A model generated the notes under the pieces. The model was given only the letters and a program-made list of their open reading frames with translations, ran no database searches and was not told where the DNA came from. Shown here in pieces: positions 6,447 through 13,209 of a stretch of 13,209 nucleotides of DNA. The stretch comes from Lachnospiraceae bacterium (GTDB taxonomy: Bacteria; Bacillota; Clostridia; Lachnospirales; Lachnospiraceae). The position numbers and the translations under genes were made by a program. Location: NCBI GenBank assembly GCA_003447895.1, contig DLYC01000242.1, positions 1 to 13,209 of the forward strand. The letters are read 5' to 3'. Each line of letters starts with the position of its first letter. Positions within the stretch are counted from its first letter, which is position 1.

Positions 6447-7787
6447 ATGAAAAAGAAAATTCTGGCAGTAGCACTCGTTGCTGCAATGTCCGCAAGCCTT
6501 ATGGCATGCGGCGGCGGATCCTCTTCCGGTTCCGACGCAGCAGCCGGTTCCACAGGCGATGCAGCGGCAGCAGCTCCCGCAGCTTCCGCGGAAGGTGACA
6601 TTCGTCTTGTAAACGGCAAGATCGAAGTTGATGCAGCTCTGAAGGCAGCAGCAGAGGCTTACAAGGCTAAGACAGGCGTTACCGTAGCCATCGAGTCCAT
6701 GGGCGGCGGCGTCAACATTCAGGATACCCTGAAGGGCTATTATCAGGCAGACAACATGCCCGACATCTTCGTCTGCGGTTCCGATGCAGACTTTGGCAAC
6801 TGGACAGGCCTTCTGGCAGACCTCAGTGATCAGCCCTGGGCTTCCGACACGGACGCAGGTTATGTTGATGCAGACGGCAAGATTATCGGCTTCCCTTACA
6901 CAACTGAGGCAATCGGTCTTGCTTACAACGCAGACATCCTTGAGAAAGCCGGCATCGATCCCGCTTCCATCACAGGCCCCGAGAGCATGAAGGCAGCTTT
7001 CGAGACTCTGGATGCCAAGAAGGATGAGCTCGGACTTACAGCTGTAATCGGCTGGTGCTGCGAGGCGAAGGATCTTTACTGGTCCACAGGCTCCCACAGC
7101 TTTGCTAACTATCTTGACGCAGGTCTTTCCAGAGACGACACCACATACAGTGATATGCTCGCTGACGGCGGAAAGATCGACGCGACCCGTTTCCAGCACT
7201 ATGCGGAGATGATCGCTCTGTTCAACCAGTACTCCGATCCCGCGCTTCTTACTTCCGGCACATATGATCAGCAGATCCTCGGATTTGCTTCCGGCAAGTA
7301 TGCATTCGTAACACAGGGTTCCTGGATCGGCGCTACCATGACCAGCGATGATGCTGAGCAGTATGCGGCAGCAGGCAACTTCAAGGTTGGTATGATCCCT
7401 TACGCTTTCGAGGAAGGCATCGACACCATCCTGACCAACTCCCCTTCCTGGTGGGCAGTATTCCAGAACGACAACACTCAGAAGGCTGAGGACTTCCTTA
7501 CATGGCTCGCTGGCGACGAAGGCCAGAAGTTCCTCGTAGAGGACGCCGGCTTCATCAGCCCCTTCAAGTCCTGCAAGTATGTCGCAAGCGATCCTTTCGC
7601 ACAGACCATCACAGATTACACAGCAGCAGGCAAGACCTCCGCTTGGCACTGGCTCAAGAACAAGGCTTCCCTGGACCAGAACGTTCTCGGACAGCTCTAT
7701 CTTGACTATGCACTGGGCAGCATCCCGGATGCAGCTACCTTCACACAGGTCGTATCCGATCAGATCGCAAATTACTACGCTCAGTAA
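6447..7787 (+). CDS. Carbohydrate ABC transporter substrate-binding lipoprotein
   Basis: This 446-residue extracytoplasmic binding protein captures the sugar and delivers it to the two permeases encoded downstream. The N-terminus is a lipoprotein signal peptide: KKK, a hydrophobic stretch, then LMAC with Cys21 as the expected lipid-anchored residue. A Gly/Ser/Ala-rich linker follows to about residue 50. The mature part fits the extracellular family 1 (MalE/MsmE) fold, with NMPDIFVCGSDADFGNW, IIGFPYTTEAIGLAYNADIL, FASGKYAFVTQGSWIG and PSWWAVFQND, and several exposed tryptophans as in oligosaccharide binders. AAGGAGG lies five bases before the ATG. Codon use looks more biased than in murF (I noticed no GGG glycine codons), suggesting high expression. 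Linkage to malQ and a GH13 glucosidase suggests malto- or isomalto-oligosaccharides, but the ligand cannot be assigned from sequence. Hairpins after the gene may set its level above that of the permeases. Confidence 0.92.
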   Translation: MKKKILAVALVAAMSASLMACGGGSSSGSDAAAGSTGDAAAAAPAASAEGDIRLVNGKIEVDAALKAAAEAYKAKTGVTVAIESMGGGVNIQDTLKGYYQADNMPDIFVCGSDADFGNWTGLLADLSDQPWASDTDAGYVDADGKIIGFPYTTEAIGLAYNADILEKAGIDPASITGPESMKAAFETLDAKKDELGLTAVIGWCCEAKDLYWSTGSHSFANYLDAGLSRDDTTYSDMLADGGKIDATRFQHYAEMIALFNQYSDPALLTSGTYDQQILGFASGKYAFVTQGSWIGATMTSDDAEQYAAAGNFKVGMIPYAFEEGIDTILTNSPSWWAVFQNDNTQKAEDFLTWLAGDEGQKFLVEDAGFISPFKSCKYVASDPFAQTITDYTAAGKTSAWHWLKNKASLDQNVLGQLYLDYALGSIPDAATFTQVVSDQIANYYAQ

Positions 7788-7809
7788 GCACGGAAGAAAG
7801 TACCGGCTC

Positions 7810-7835
7810 TGACCCTTTGCGGGTCATGATACCCG
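7810..7835 (+). other. Two competing hairpins after the binding-protein gene
   Basis: TGACCC (7810-7815) can pair with GGGTCA (7821-7826). Alternatively CGGGT (7820-7824) can pair with ACCCG (7831-7835). The two share the GGGT arm and cannot form together. No U tract follows, so neither is a classical terminator; 3'-end protection after RNA processing is possible. Confidence 0.45.
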
Positions 7836-7863
7836 GGATTCATCTGAATTTGTGTAGATTACT

Positions 7864-7893
7864 AAAAAAGGGGCGGCGCCTGTCGCCGCCCCT
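7864..7893. terminator. Perfect GC hairpin with upstream A tract between binding protein and permease
   Basis: GGGGCGGCG (7870-7878) pairs perfectly with CGCCGCCCC (7884-7892) around a five-base loop. A6 (7864-7869) precedes it and no T run follows. Read on the minus strand it is a textbook intrinsic terminator (GC stem then TTTTTT). On the plus strand it is a very stable hairpin lacking a U tract, which could attenuate transcription or protect the 3' end of the binding-protein message. The hairpin ends eight bases into the interval before the permease ribosome binding site region (AGGGGG, 7906-7911 lies 13 bases further on). Confidence 0.75.
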
Positions 7894-7905
7894 ATGTTGC
7901 TTGAT

Positions 7906-7911
7906 AGGGGG
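7906..7911 (+). promoter_or_regulatory. Ribosome binding site that decides the first permease start
   Basis: AGGGGG lies nine bases before the ATG at 7921. An in-frame ATG at 7894 sits at the foot of the GC hairpin, with the hairpin where its ribosome binding site should be, so 7921 is preferred. Confidence 0.6.
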
Positions 7912-7920
7912 AATTACCAA

Positions 7921-8970
7921 ATGAAAACGAATACAGCAGGATCCAAGGGCCTGTCCCTGATCCTAATGATCGCCGGCGCTGTCATGACAGTGGCTGCCCT
8001 CGCACTCGATTTTATGGGGAATAAGGCTTCCTTCAGAGGCCCGCTCCTGGTGATCGGTGTTGTGGCTTTCTTCGTCGGCTTATATCTGTTTCCGACCCTG
8101 CAGCATCACAGAAAGATCATTTACATTATCTTCCTGTTCCCGCTGCTCTTCACCTTTGCCGTAACAGTAATCATTCCGCTGGTCCTTGGTATTTTCTACT
8201 CCATGACGGACTGGACGGGTATCCAGTTTACCAAGTTTGTGGGACTTGCCAACTACGCGGCTATGTTCAAGGATCCGGCCTTTATATGGTCCGTGCTGAT
8301 GACGTTTGTGTTCGTGATCATCAACATGGTCCTGGTAAACCTTGTCGCCTTCCTTCTGGCTCTTCTTTGCACATCGGGCCTTAAGGGCGACGGATTCTTC
8401 AGAGCGGCCTACTTCCTGCCCAACCTGATCGGCGGTATCGTCCTGGGTTACATCTGGCAGTTCGTATTCAACAACGTTCTGATCAATATCACGAAAATTT
8501 CCTGGCTGGTCCAGACCAAGACCGCGATGCTGGCCATCGTCATCGTCTATATCTGGCAGTACGCCGGTTATATCATGCTGATCTACATCACCGGCCTTAC
8601 TCAGGTTCCCAAGGATGTCCTGGAAGCAGCTTCCATCGACGGCGCGGACGCCACCCAGACGCTGTTCCAGATCAAGATCCCTATGATCGCCTCTACGATC
8701 ACGATCTGCACATTCCTGACACTGACTTCTGCCTTCAAGCAGTTCGACGTAAACCTTGCCCTGACCGGCGGTACAGGATCGGTTGCCAACTTCATGGGAT
8801 CCTACCTGACAAACGGAACGCAGATGCTGGCCCTGAACATCTACAACACGGCCGTCTCCAAGAACAACTACTCCCTTGGTCAGGCCAAGGCTGTGCTGTT
8901 CTTCATCATTCTGGCATGCGTATCCCTCGTCCAGGTGCGTATCTCTAACTCGAAGGAGGTGGAACTGTAA
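7921..8970 (+). CDS. Sugar ABC transporter permease, MalF type
   Basis: A 349-residue integral membrane subunit of a carbohydrate importer. Hydrophobic segments occur at about residues 11-31, 40-57 and 66-93, then FIWSVLMTFVFVIINMV, a segment around FLPNLIGGIVLGYIW, AMLAIVIVYIWQYAGYIM, and the final VLFFIILACVSLVQV, about eight in all. That fits MalF-like permeases with two extra N-terminal helices. The cytoplasmic EAA loop, which docks the ATPase, is VLEAASIDGADA with Glu235, followed by LFQIKIP. The start at 7921 avoids an upstream ATG at 7894 that lacks a usable ribosome binding site and would add nine non-membrane residues. The stop overlaps the next permease start by one base (TAATG), indicating translational coupling. 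Substrate is unknown; malto- or isomalto-oligosaccharides are inferred from neighbours. Confidence 0.92.
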   Translation: MKTNTAGSKGLSLILMIAGAVMTVAALALDFMGNKASFRGPLLVIGVVAFFVGLYLFPTLQHHRKIIYIIFLFPLLFTFAVTVIIPLVLGIFYSMTDWTGIQFTKFVGLANYAAMFKDPAFIWSVLMTFVFVIINMVLVNLVAFLLALLCTSGLKGDGFFRAAYFLPNLIGGIVLGYIWQFVFNNVLINITKISWLVQTKTAMLAIVIVYIWQYAGYIMLIYITGLTQVPKDVLEAASIDGADATQTLFQIKIPMIASTITICTFLTLTSAFKQFDVNLALTGGTGSVANFMGSYLTNGTQMLALNIYNTAVSKNNYSLGQAKAVLFFIILACVSLVQVRISNSKEVEL

Positions 8971-9842
8971 TGGTAGGAAAGGAAAAAAGAACAAGATCCT
9001 ATATTCTGACAGCTGTGGGCATTGTGATCGCCCTGTACGTGCTGTTCCCATTCTTCCTGGTCGTTCTAAACGCCTTCAAGGCGCAGGCCTCCATCGTCGC
9101 GAGCCCCGTCTCCTTTAAGGGAGCTTCCTTCGGACAGCTTGTGACCAACCTGAACGCGGTCATCAACAACTCGAACTTCCAGTTCTGGTACGCGTTCGGA
9201 ACCAGTGCCGTCATCACGATCATCTCGCTGGTGCTTCTGGCACTTCTGGGCTCCATGGCCGCATGGGTCATCAGCCGGAACAACAAGACCACATGGGCGA
9301 CCGTGATCTACATGATCTTCATCGCGTCCATGATCATTCCCTTCCAGGTCGTCATGCTGCCCCTGATCTCCACATTCAGAGATGTGGGTAAATTCGTCGG
9401 AATCAGCATGCTGCAGTCCATCCCCGGTATCGTGTTCGCGTACTGCGGATTCGGCGGCGCCATGACCGTGTTCATCCTGACCGGATTCATCAAGGGCGTG
9501 CCCTATGACCTTGAGGAAGCGGCGGCGATCGACGGATGCTCCCCCGAGGGGACGTTCTTCCGCATCATCCTGCCTCTTCTGACACCCGTCATCACGACCG
9601 TCACGATCCTGAACGGAATGTGGATCTGGAACGACTACCTGCTTCCTTCCCTGATGCTGGGCCAGAACGGAAAGGTCAAGACCCTTCCCGTCGCCGTGCA
9701 GGCCTTCGTGGGATCCTACGTCAAGCAGTGGGATCTGATCCTGACGGCAGCGCTCCTTGCGATCATTCCTATGGTCGTCATTTTCCTGATCGGCCAGAAG
9801 CAGATCATGAACGGCATGGTCGAAGGTGCGGTCAAGGGCTGA
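8970..9842 (+). CDS. Sugar ABC transporter permease, MalG type
   Basis: A 290-residue partner permease of the MalG family, with about six membrane segments: YILTAVGIVIALYVLFPF near the N-terminus, AVITIISLVLLALLGSMAAW, TVIYMIFIASMIIPFQVVML, SIPGIVFAYCGFGGAMTVF, the segment before WIWNDYLLPSLM, and ILTAALLAIIPMVVIFLIG at the end. The EAA loop is LEEAAAIDGCSPEGTFFR with Glu183, the expected docking helix for the ATPase. Its ATG shares one base with the stop of the upstream permease, and AAGGAGGT (8953-8960) lies inside that gene, so the pair should be made in equal amounts. No nucleotide-binding subunit follows; the next gene is a YesL-like membrane protein after hairpins. Confidence 0.93.
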   Translation: MVGKEKRTRSYILTAVGIVIALYVLFPFFLVVLNAFKAQASIVASPVSFKGASFGQLVTNLNAVINNSNFQFWYAFGTSAVITIISLVLLALLGSMAAWVISRNNKTTWATVIYMIFIASMIIPFQVVMLPLISTFRDVGKFVGISMLQSIPGIVFAYCGFGGAMTVFILTGFIKGVPYDLEEAAAIDGCSPEGTFFRIILPLLTPVITTVTILNGMWIWNDYLLPSLMLGQNGKVKTLPVAVQAFVGSYVKQWDLILTAALLAIIPMVVIFLIGQKQIMNGMVEGAVKG

Positions 9843-9856
9843 TCTTTTGATTTGTC

Positions 9857-9884
9857 AAAAAAGCGCGGGACCCTTTTTCCCGCG
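9857..9884. terminator. Second A-tract hairpin, after the permease pair
   Basis: CGCGGGA (9864-9870) pairs with TCCCGCG (9878-9884) around CCCTTTT. A6 (9857-9862) precedes it and no T run follows on the plus strand. On the minus strand it reads as stem followed by CTTTTTT, a canonical intrinsic terminator. It has the same architecture as the hairpin at 7864-7893. Confidence 0.65.
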
Positions 9885-9926
9885 GAAATGACATCAGGAT
9901 CGGCATTTAGAAATGCAATCAGAAAC

Positions 9927-9962
9927 AGAGGCTGTGCCGAAACCGGGTGCAGCCTCTTATTT
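9927..9962 (+). terminator. Plus-strand terminator after the permease operon
   Basis: AGAGGCTG (9927-9934) pairs with CAGCCTCT (9950-9957), and the stem can be extended inward by two wobble and two C-G pairs to a seven-base loop (9939-9945). TATTT continues a modest T-rich tail (9958-9962). It is probably an intrinsic terminator, possibly leaky, since the YesL-like gene begins only about 20 bases later and no clear promoter lies between. Confidence 0.65.
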
Positions 9963-9980
9963 GGTATAAGGCAGGAGAAA

Positions 9981-10655
9981 ATGAAGAATCTGTTTGGACA
10001 GGACGGGCCGGTGATGAGAGCGATCTCGGATCTGAGCACGCTGGTGTTTCTCAATATTTTGACAGCTGTTTTCTGCATTCCCGTGGTGACGGCGGGTGCG
10101 TCCCTGGCAGCGATGCACTATGTGATCATGGAGATGATCGAAGAGCGGGGCGGAGGACTGGTGTCCGAGTTCTGGAAACGATTTAAGGAGAACCTCAAAA
10201 ACGCGACGCCGGTATGGCTGATCCTTCTTGGCGCGTCAGTATTTCTGTACGCGGATTACCGGATCATATCCGGCGGGCAGACCGGCCTTCCCCGGGCAAT
10301 GCTGATCCCGCTGTATGCGGGCACCTTTGTCATTGCGGCGATCTATGTGTATGCGCTTCCGCTGACAGCGAGGTTTGTGTATTCAACGGGGGCGACTTTT
10401 AAGAACGCGGCAATTCTGGCGATCGCCTACTTCCCGAGGACCATACTGATGGTTGCGATCACGGCCGTGGTGCCCTATCTGCTCTTTAATGTGACAAGGC
10501 TCCTGCCGCTGTTCTTTTTGCTGGGGATTTCCCTGCCGGCCTATTTTTGTGCATTGCTGTATATGCCGATCTTTGAGAAAATGATAGGAAAGAGGGAGGA
10601 CGAGGACAGACCCTGGACTCTCGAGGATGATGACACGGAGGATAAGCCGGAGTAA
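9981..10655 (+). CDS. YesL/DUF624 family integral membrane protein
   Basis: A 224-residue membrane protein of unknown function. The N-terminus MKNLFGQDGPVMRAISDLSTL followed by NILTAVFCIPVVTAGASLAAM is characteristic of the YesL (DUF624) family, whose members often sit beside carbohydrate ABC importers. About five hydrophobic segments are visible, near residues 18-45, 72-92, 104-130, 139-165 and 172-195. They are followed by a strongly acidic C-terminal tail (KREDEDRP, then LEDDDTEDKPE). The frame is open further upstream to an ATG at 9852, but that extension runs through two hairpins and has no membrane or family character. The ATG at 9981 has AGGAG at 9973-9977 and begins exactly where family members begin. 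malQ follows after 37 bases, so the two are probably co-transcribed. The role in transport, regulation or envelope function is not established; I infer only a link to carbohydrate use. Confidence 0.85.
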   Translation: MKNLFGQDGPVMRAISDLSTLVFLNILTAVFCIPVVTAGASLAAMHYVIMEMIEERGGGLVSEFWKRFKENLKNATPVWLILLGASVFLYADYRIISGGQTGLPRAMLIPLYAGTFVIAAIYVYALPLTARFVYSTGATFKNAAILAIAYFPRTILMVAITAVVPYLLFNVTRLLPLFFLLGISLPAYFCALLYMPIFEKMIGKREDEDRPWTLEDDDTEDKPE

Positions 10656-10692
10656 GATCCGGAGAAAGGTTGATACGGAGGTAATAGCGAAA

Positions 10693-12189
10693 ATGCGTAC
10701 AAGCGGAATTCTGTTTCCGGTATTCAGTCTGCCCGGCAGGTACGGGATCGGCTGTTTCTCGGAGGAGGCATACAAATTTGTGGATTTTCTGAAGGAAGCG
10801 GGGCAGACGTACTGGCAGATCCTGCCGCTGGGCCCCACAGGATACGGGGATTCCCCTTATCAGTCCTTTTCGACATTTGCCGGAAATCCTTATCTGATCA
10901 GCCTGGAGGACCTGATCTCGCAGGGGCTCCTCACAAAGGAGGAGTGCGACGCAGTGGACTTCGGCGACGGCGTAGAGGTGGACTACGGAAAGCTCTACAG
11001 CGGGCGCTGGGATCTTCTGAGGAAGGCCTATGAGAGAAGTGATCACAAGGGAACAGAGGAATTTGAGGTCTTTGAGCGGGAGAACGCGTTCTGGCTCCCT
11101 GATTACGCCCTCTTCATGGCGGTCAAGGACGCGCACGCCGGCGCAGGCTCCGACGACTGGGAGCCCGATATCCGCGACCACAAGGCTGAGGCGGTCGCGG
11201 AGTGGTCAAAGAGGCTGGCAGAGGACAGCGGCTTCTATGAGTACCTCCAGTTTGAGTTCGCGCGGCAGTGGAAGAAACTCAAAGAGTATGCCAATGCGCA
11301 GGGGATCCGGATCATCGGCGACATCCCGATCTACGTCTCCGCGGACAGCTCGGATTTCTGGGCGCACAGGGAACTCTTCCAGCTCGATGACAGGGGCCGC
11401 ATCCGCATGATCGCAGGCGTGCCTCCGGACGGATTCTCCGCGACCGGGCAGGTCTGGGGCAATCCCCTCTACAACTGGGCAAAACATAAAGAGACCGGGT
11501 ATGACTGGTGGATCCGCCGCATTGCCAAGTGCAGGGAGCTGTACGATGTCATCCGGATCGACCATTTCCGCGGGTTTGATGAATATTTTGCCATACCGGC
11601 GGAGTCGGACACGGCGGCCGACGGACACTGGGAGAAGGGCCCCGGCATGGACCTCTTTAGCGCGATCCAAAAAAGCCTCGGAAAGACACCGATCATCGCG
11701 GAGGACCTGGGCTATGTGACCGAGTCGGTCCGCCAGCTCGTGCGCGATTCGGGCTTCCCGAACATGAAGGTCCTGGAATTTGCCTTTGACTCGAGGGATT
11801 CCTCGGGCGCGCTGGAGTACCTGCCCTACCGCTACAAGAACAACTGCGTGGTCTATACCGGGACGCACGACAACGAGACGCTCCGCGGGTGGATCGACAG
11901 TATCCTCCCTGTGGAGAGGAAGATCGTCTGTGAGTACCTGGATGTGCGGACCAAGGACCCGCAGGAGATCGTGGAGAAGATGATCCTGGCGGCCTTCAGC
12001 TCGGTGGCGGACTACTGCATCATCCCGCTCCAGGACTATCTGGGGCTGGACAACAGCGCCCGCATCAACCGGCCGTCGACCAACGGCACAAACTGGAAGT
12101 GGAGAGTGAAAAAAGAAGATCTCTCCGGGGAACTGGCAGGAAGGATCCGGCAGCTGACGGCGCTGTTTGGAAGAGGCCCGGCGGCGTAA
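10693..12189 (+). CDS. malQ: 4-alpha-glucanotransferase (amylomaltase, GH77)
   Basis: This 498-residue cytoplasmic enzyme moves alpha-1,4-glucan segments between maltodextrins, making longer chains usable by the phosphorylase and freeing glucose. The N-terminal signature is TSGILFPVFSLPGRYGIGCF, then WQILPLGPTGYGDSPYQSFS. Catalytic motifs: IRIDHFRGF with nucleophile Asp290, AEDLGYV with acid/base Glu337, and TGTHDNETLRGW with Asp393, all close to the positions known for Thermus amylomaltase. The C-terminus has RINRPSTNGTNWKWRV, the usual family ending, so the gene looks intact at the usual length. The frame extends upstream to an ATG at 10627 inside the YesL-like gene, but those 22 residues are basic and unrelated. 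The ATG at 10693 starts at the conserved region, with GGAGG at 10677-10681 (an 11-base spacer, a little long). It follows the YesL-like gene by 37 bases. Confidence 0.96.
   Translation: MRTSGILFPVFSLPGRYGIGCFSEEAYKFVDFLKEAGQTYWQILPLGPTGYGDSPYQSFSTFAGNPYLISLEDLISQGLLTKEECDAVDFGDGVEVDYGKLYSGRWDLLRKAYERSDHKGTEEFEVFERENAFWLPDYALFMAVKDAHAGAGSDDWEPDIRDHKAEAVAEWSKRLAEDSGFYEYLQFEFARQWKKLKEYANAQGIRIIGDIPIYVSADSSDFWAHRELFQLDDRGRIRMIAGVPPDGFSATGQVWGNPLYNWAKHKETGYDWWIRRIAKCRELYDVIRIDHFRGFDEYFAIPAESDTAADGHWEKGPGMDLFSAIQKSLGKTPIIAEDLGYVTESVRQLVRDSGFPNMKVLEFAFDSRDSSGALEYLPYRYKNNCVVYTGTHDNETLRGWIDSILPVERKIVCEYLDVRTKDPQEIVEKMILAAFSSVADYCIIPLQDYLGLDNSARINRPSTNGTNWKWRVKKEDLSGELAGRIRQLTALFGRGPAA

Positions 12190-13209
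<1,020 letters not shown>

Noticed and set aside
6387..7649. A 420-codon minus-strand open frame opposite the binding-protein gene
   Set aside because: Codon-register shadow of a highly biased gene; the Cys- and Ala-rich translation mirrors GCA and GCT codons rather than a real protein.
9852..9980. A 43-residue N-terminal extension of the YesL-like protein
   Set aside because: It translates through two hairpins, lacks membrane or family character, and the ATG at 9981 has a ribosome binding site and matches family N-termini.
9961..9981. TATAAG (9965-9970) as a -10 box for the YesL-like gene
   Set aside because: Transcription would start within the ribosome binding site or at the ATG, and no -35 is visible.
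10627..10692. Upstream start for malQ overlapping the YesL-like gene
   Set aside because: The added 22 residues are basic and unlike MalQ; conserved MalQ sequence begins right at the ATG at 10693.

Overview
This window looks like ordinary chromosome of a moderately GC-rich Gram-positive anaerobe. A clostridial organism, probably Lachnospiraceae, is my best guess. The guess rests on strong AGGAGG-type ribosome binding sites, a lipoprotein-type sugar-binding protein, a YesL/DUF624 protein beside a sugar transporter, and a class-2-like isoleucyl-tRNA synthetase. All convincing genes lie on the + strand. I see no rRNA, tRNA, CRISPR array, insertion sequence or phage gene.

Layout. Positions 1-921 hold the 3' end of ileS. 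It is followed after 18 bases by glgP (glycogen/maltodextrin phosphorylase, 940-3459) and a strong hairpin terminator (3498-3556). A clear extended -10 promoter (TATAAT at 3577-3582) then drives a two-gene cell-wall unit, ddl (3625-4689) and murF (4744-6225), which makes D-Ala-D-Ala and adds it to the peptidoglycan precursor. An AT-rich intergenic region (6226-6446) carries a promoter with an overlapping long inverted repeat. It precedes a carbohydrate ABC importer: a lipoprotein binding protein (6447-7787), then after a hairpin-rich gap two MalF/MalG-type permeases (7921-8970 and 8970-9842, overlapping by one base). Further hairpins (9857-9962) separate these from a YesL-like membrane protein (9981-10655), malQ (10693-12189), and the first 304 codons of a GH13 oligo-1,6-glucosidase-like enzyme that runs off the end of the window (12298-13209).

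How the genes fit together. The importer probably brings in malto- or isomalto-oligosaccharides. MalQ rearranges alpha-1,4 glucans, the phosphorylase releases glucose-1-phosphate, and the GH13 enzyme removes glucose from short chains, with alpha-1,6 preference suggested by a Val after its nucleophile. No ATP-binding subunit is present, so the importer probably relies on a shared MsmK/UgpC-type ATPase encoded elsewhere. ddl-murF appears to be an unrelated housekeeping unit sitting between the carbohydrate genes.

I do not find a clearly new biological system. The most interesting material is regulatory: an inverted repeat straddling the importer promoter, and two A-tract-plus-hairpin elements bracketing the permease pair that look like intrinsic terminators for the opposite strand. 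Several starts were moved downstream of the longest reading frame on ribosome-binding-site and family grounds (murF 4744, first permease 7921, YesL-like gene 9981, malQ 10693).
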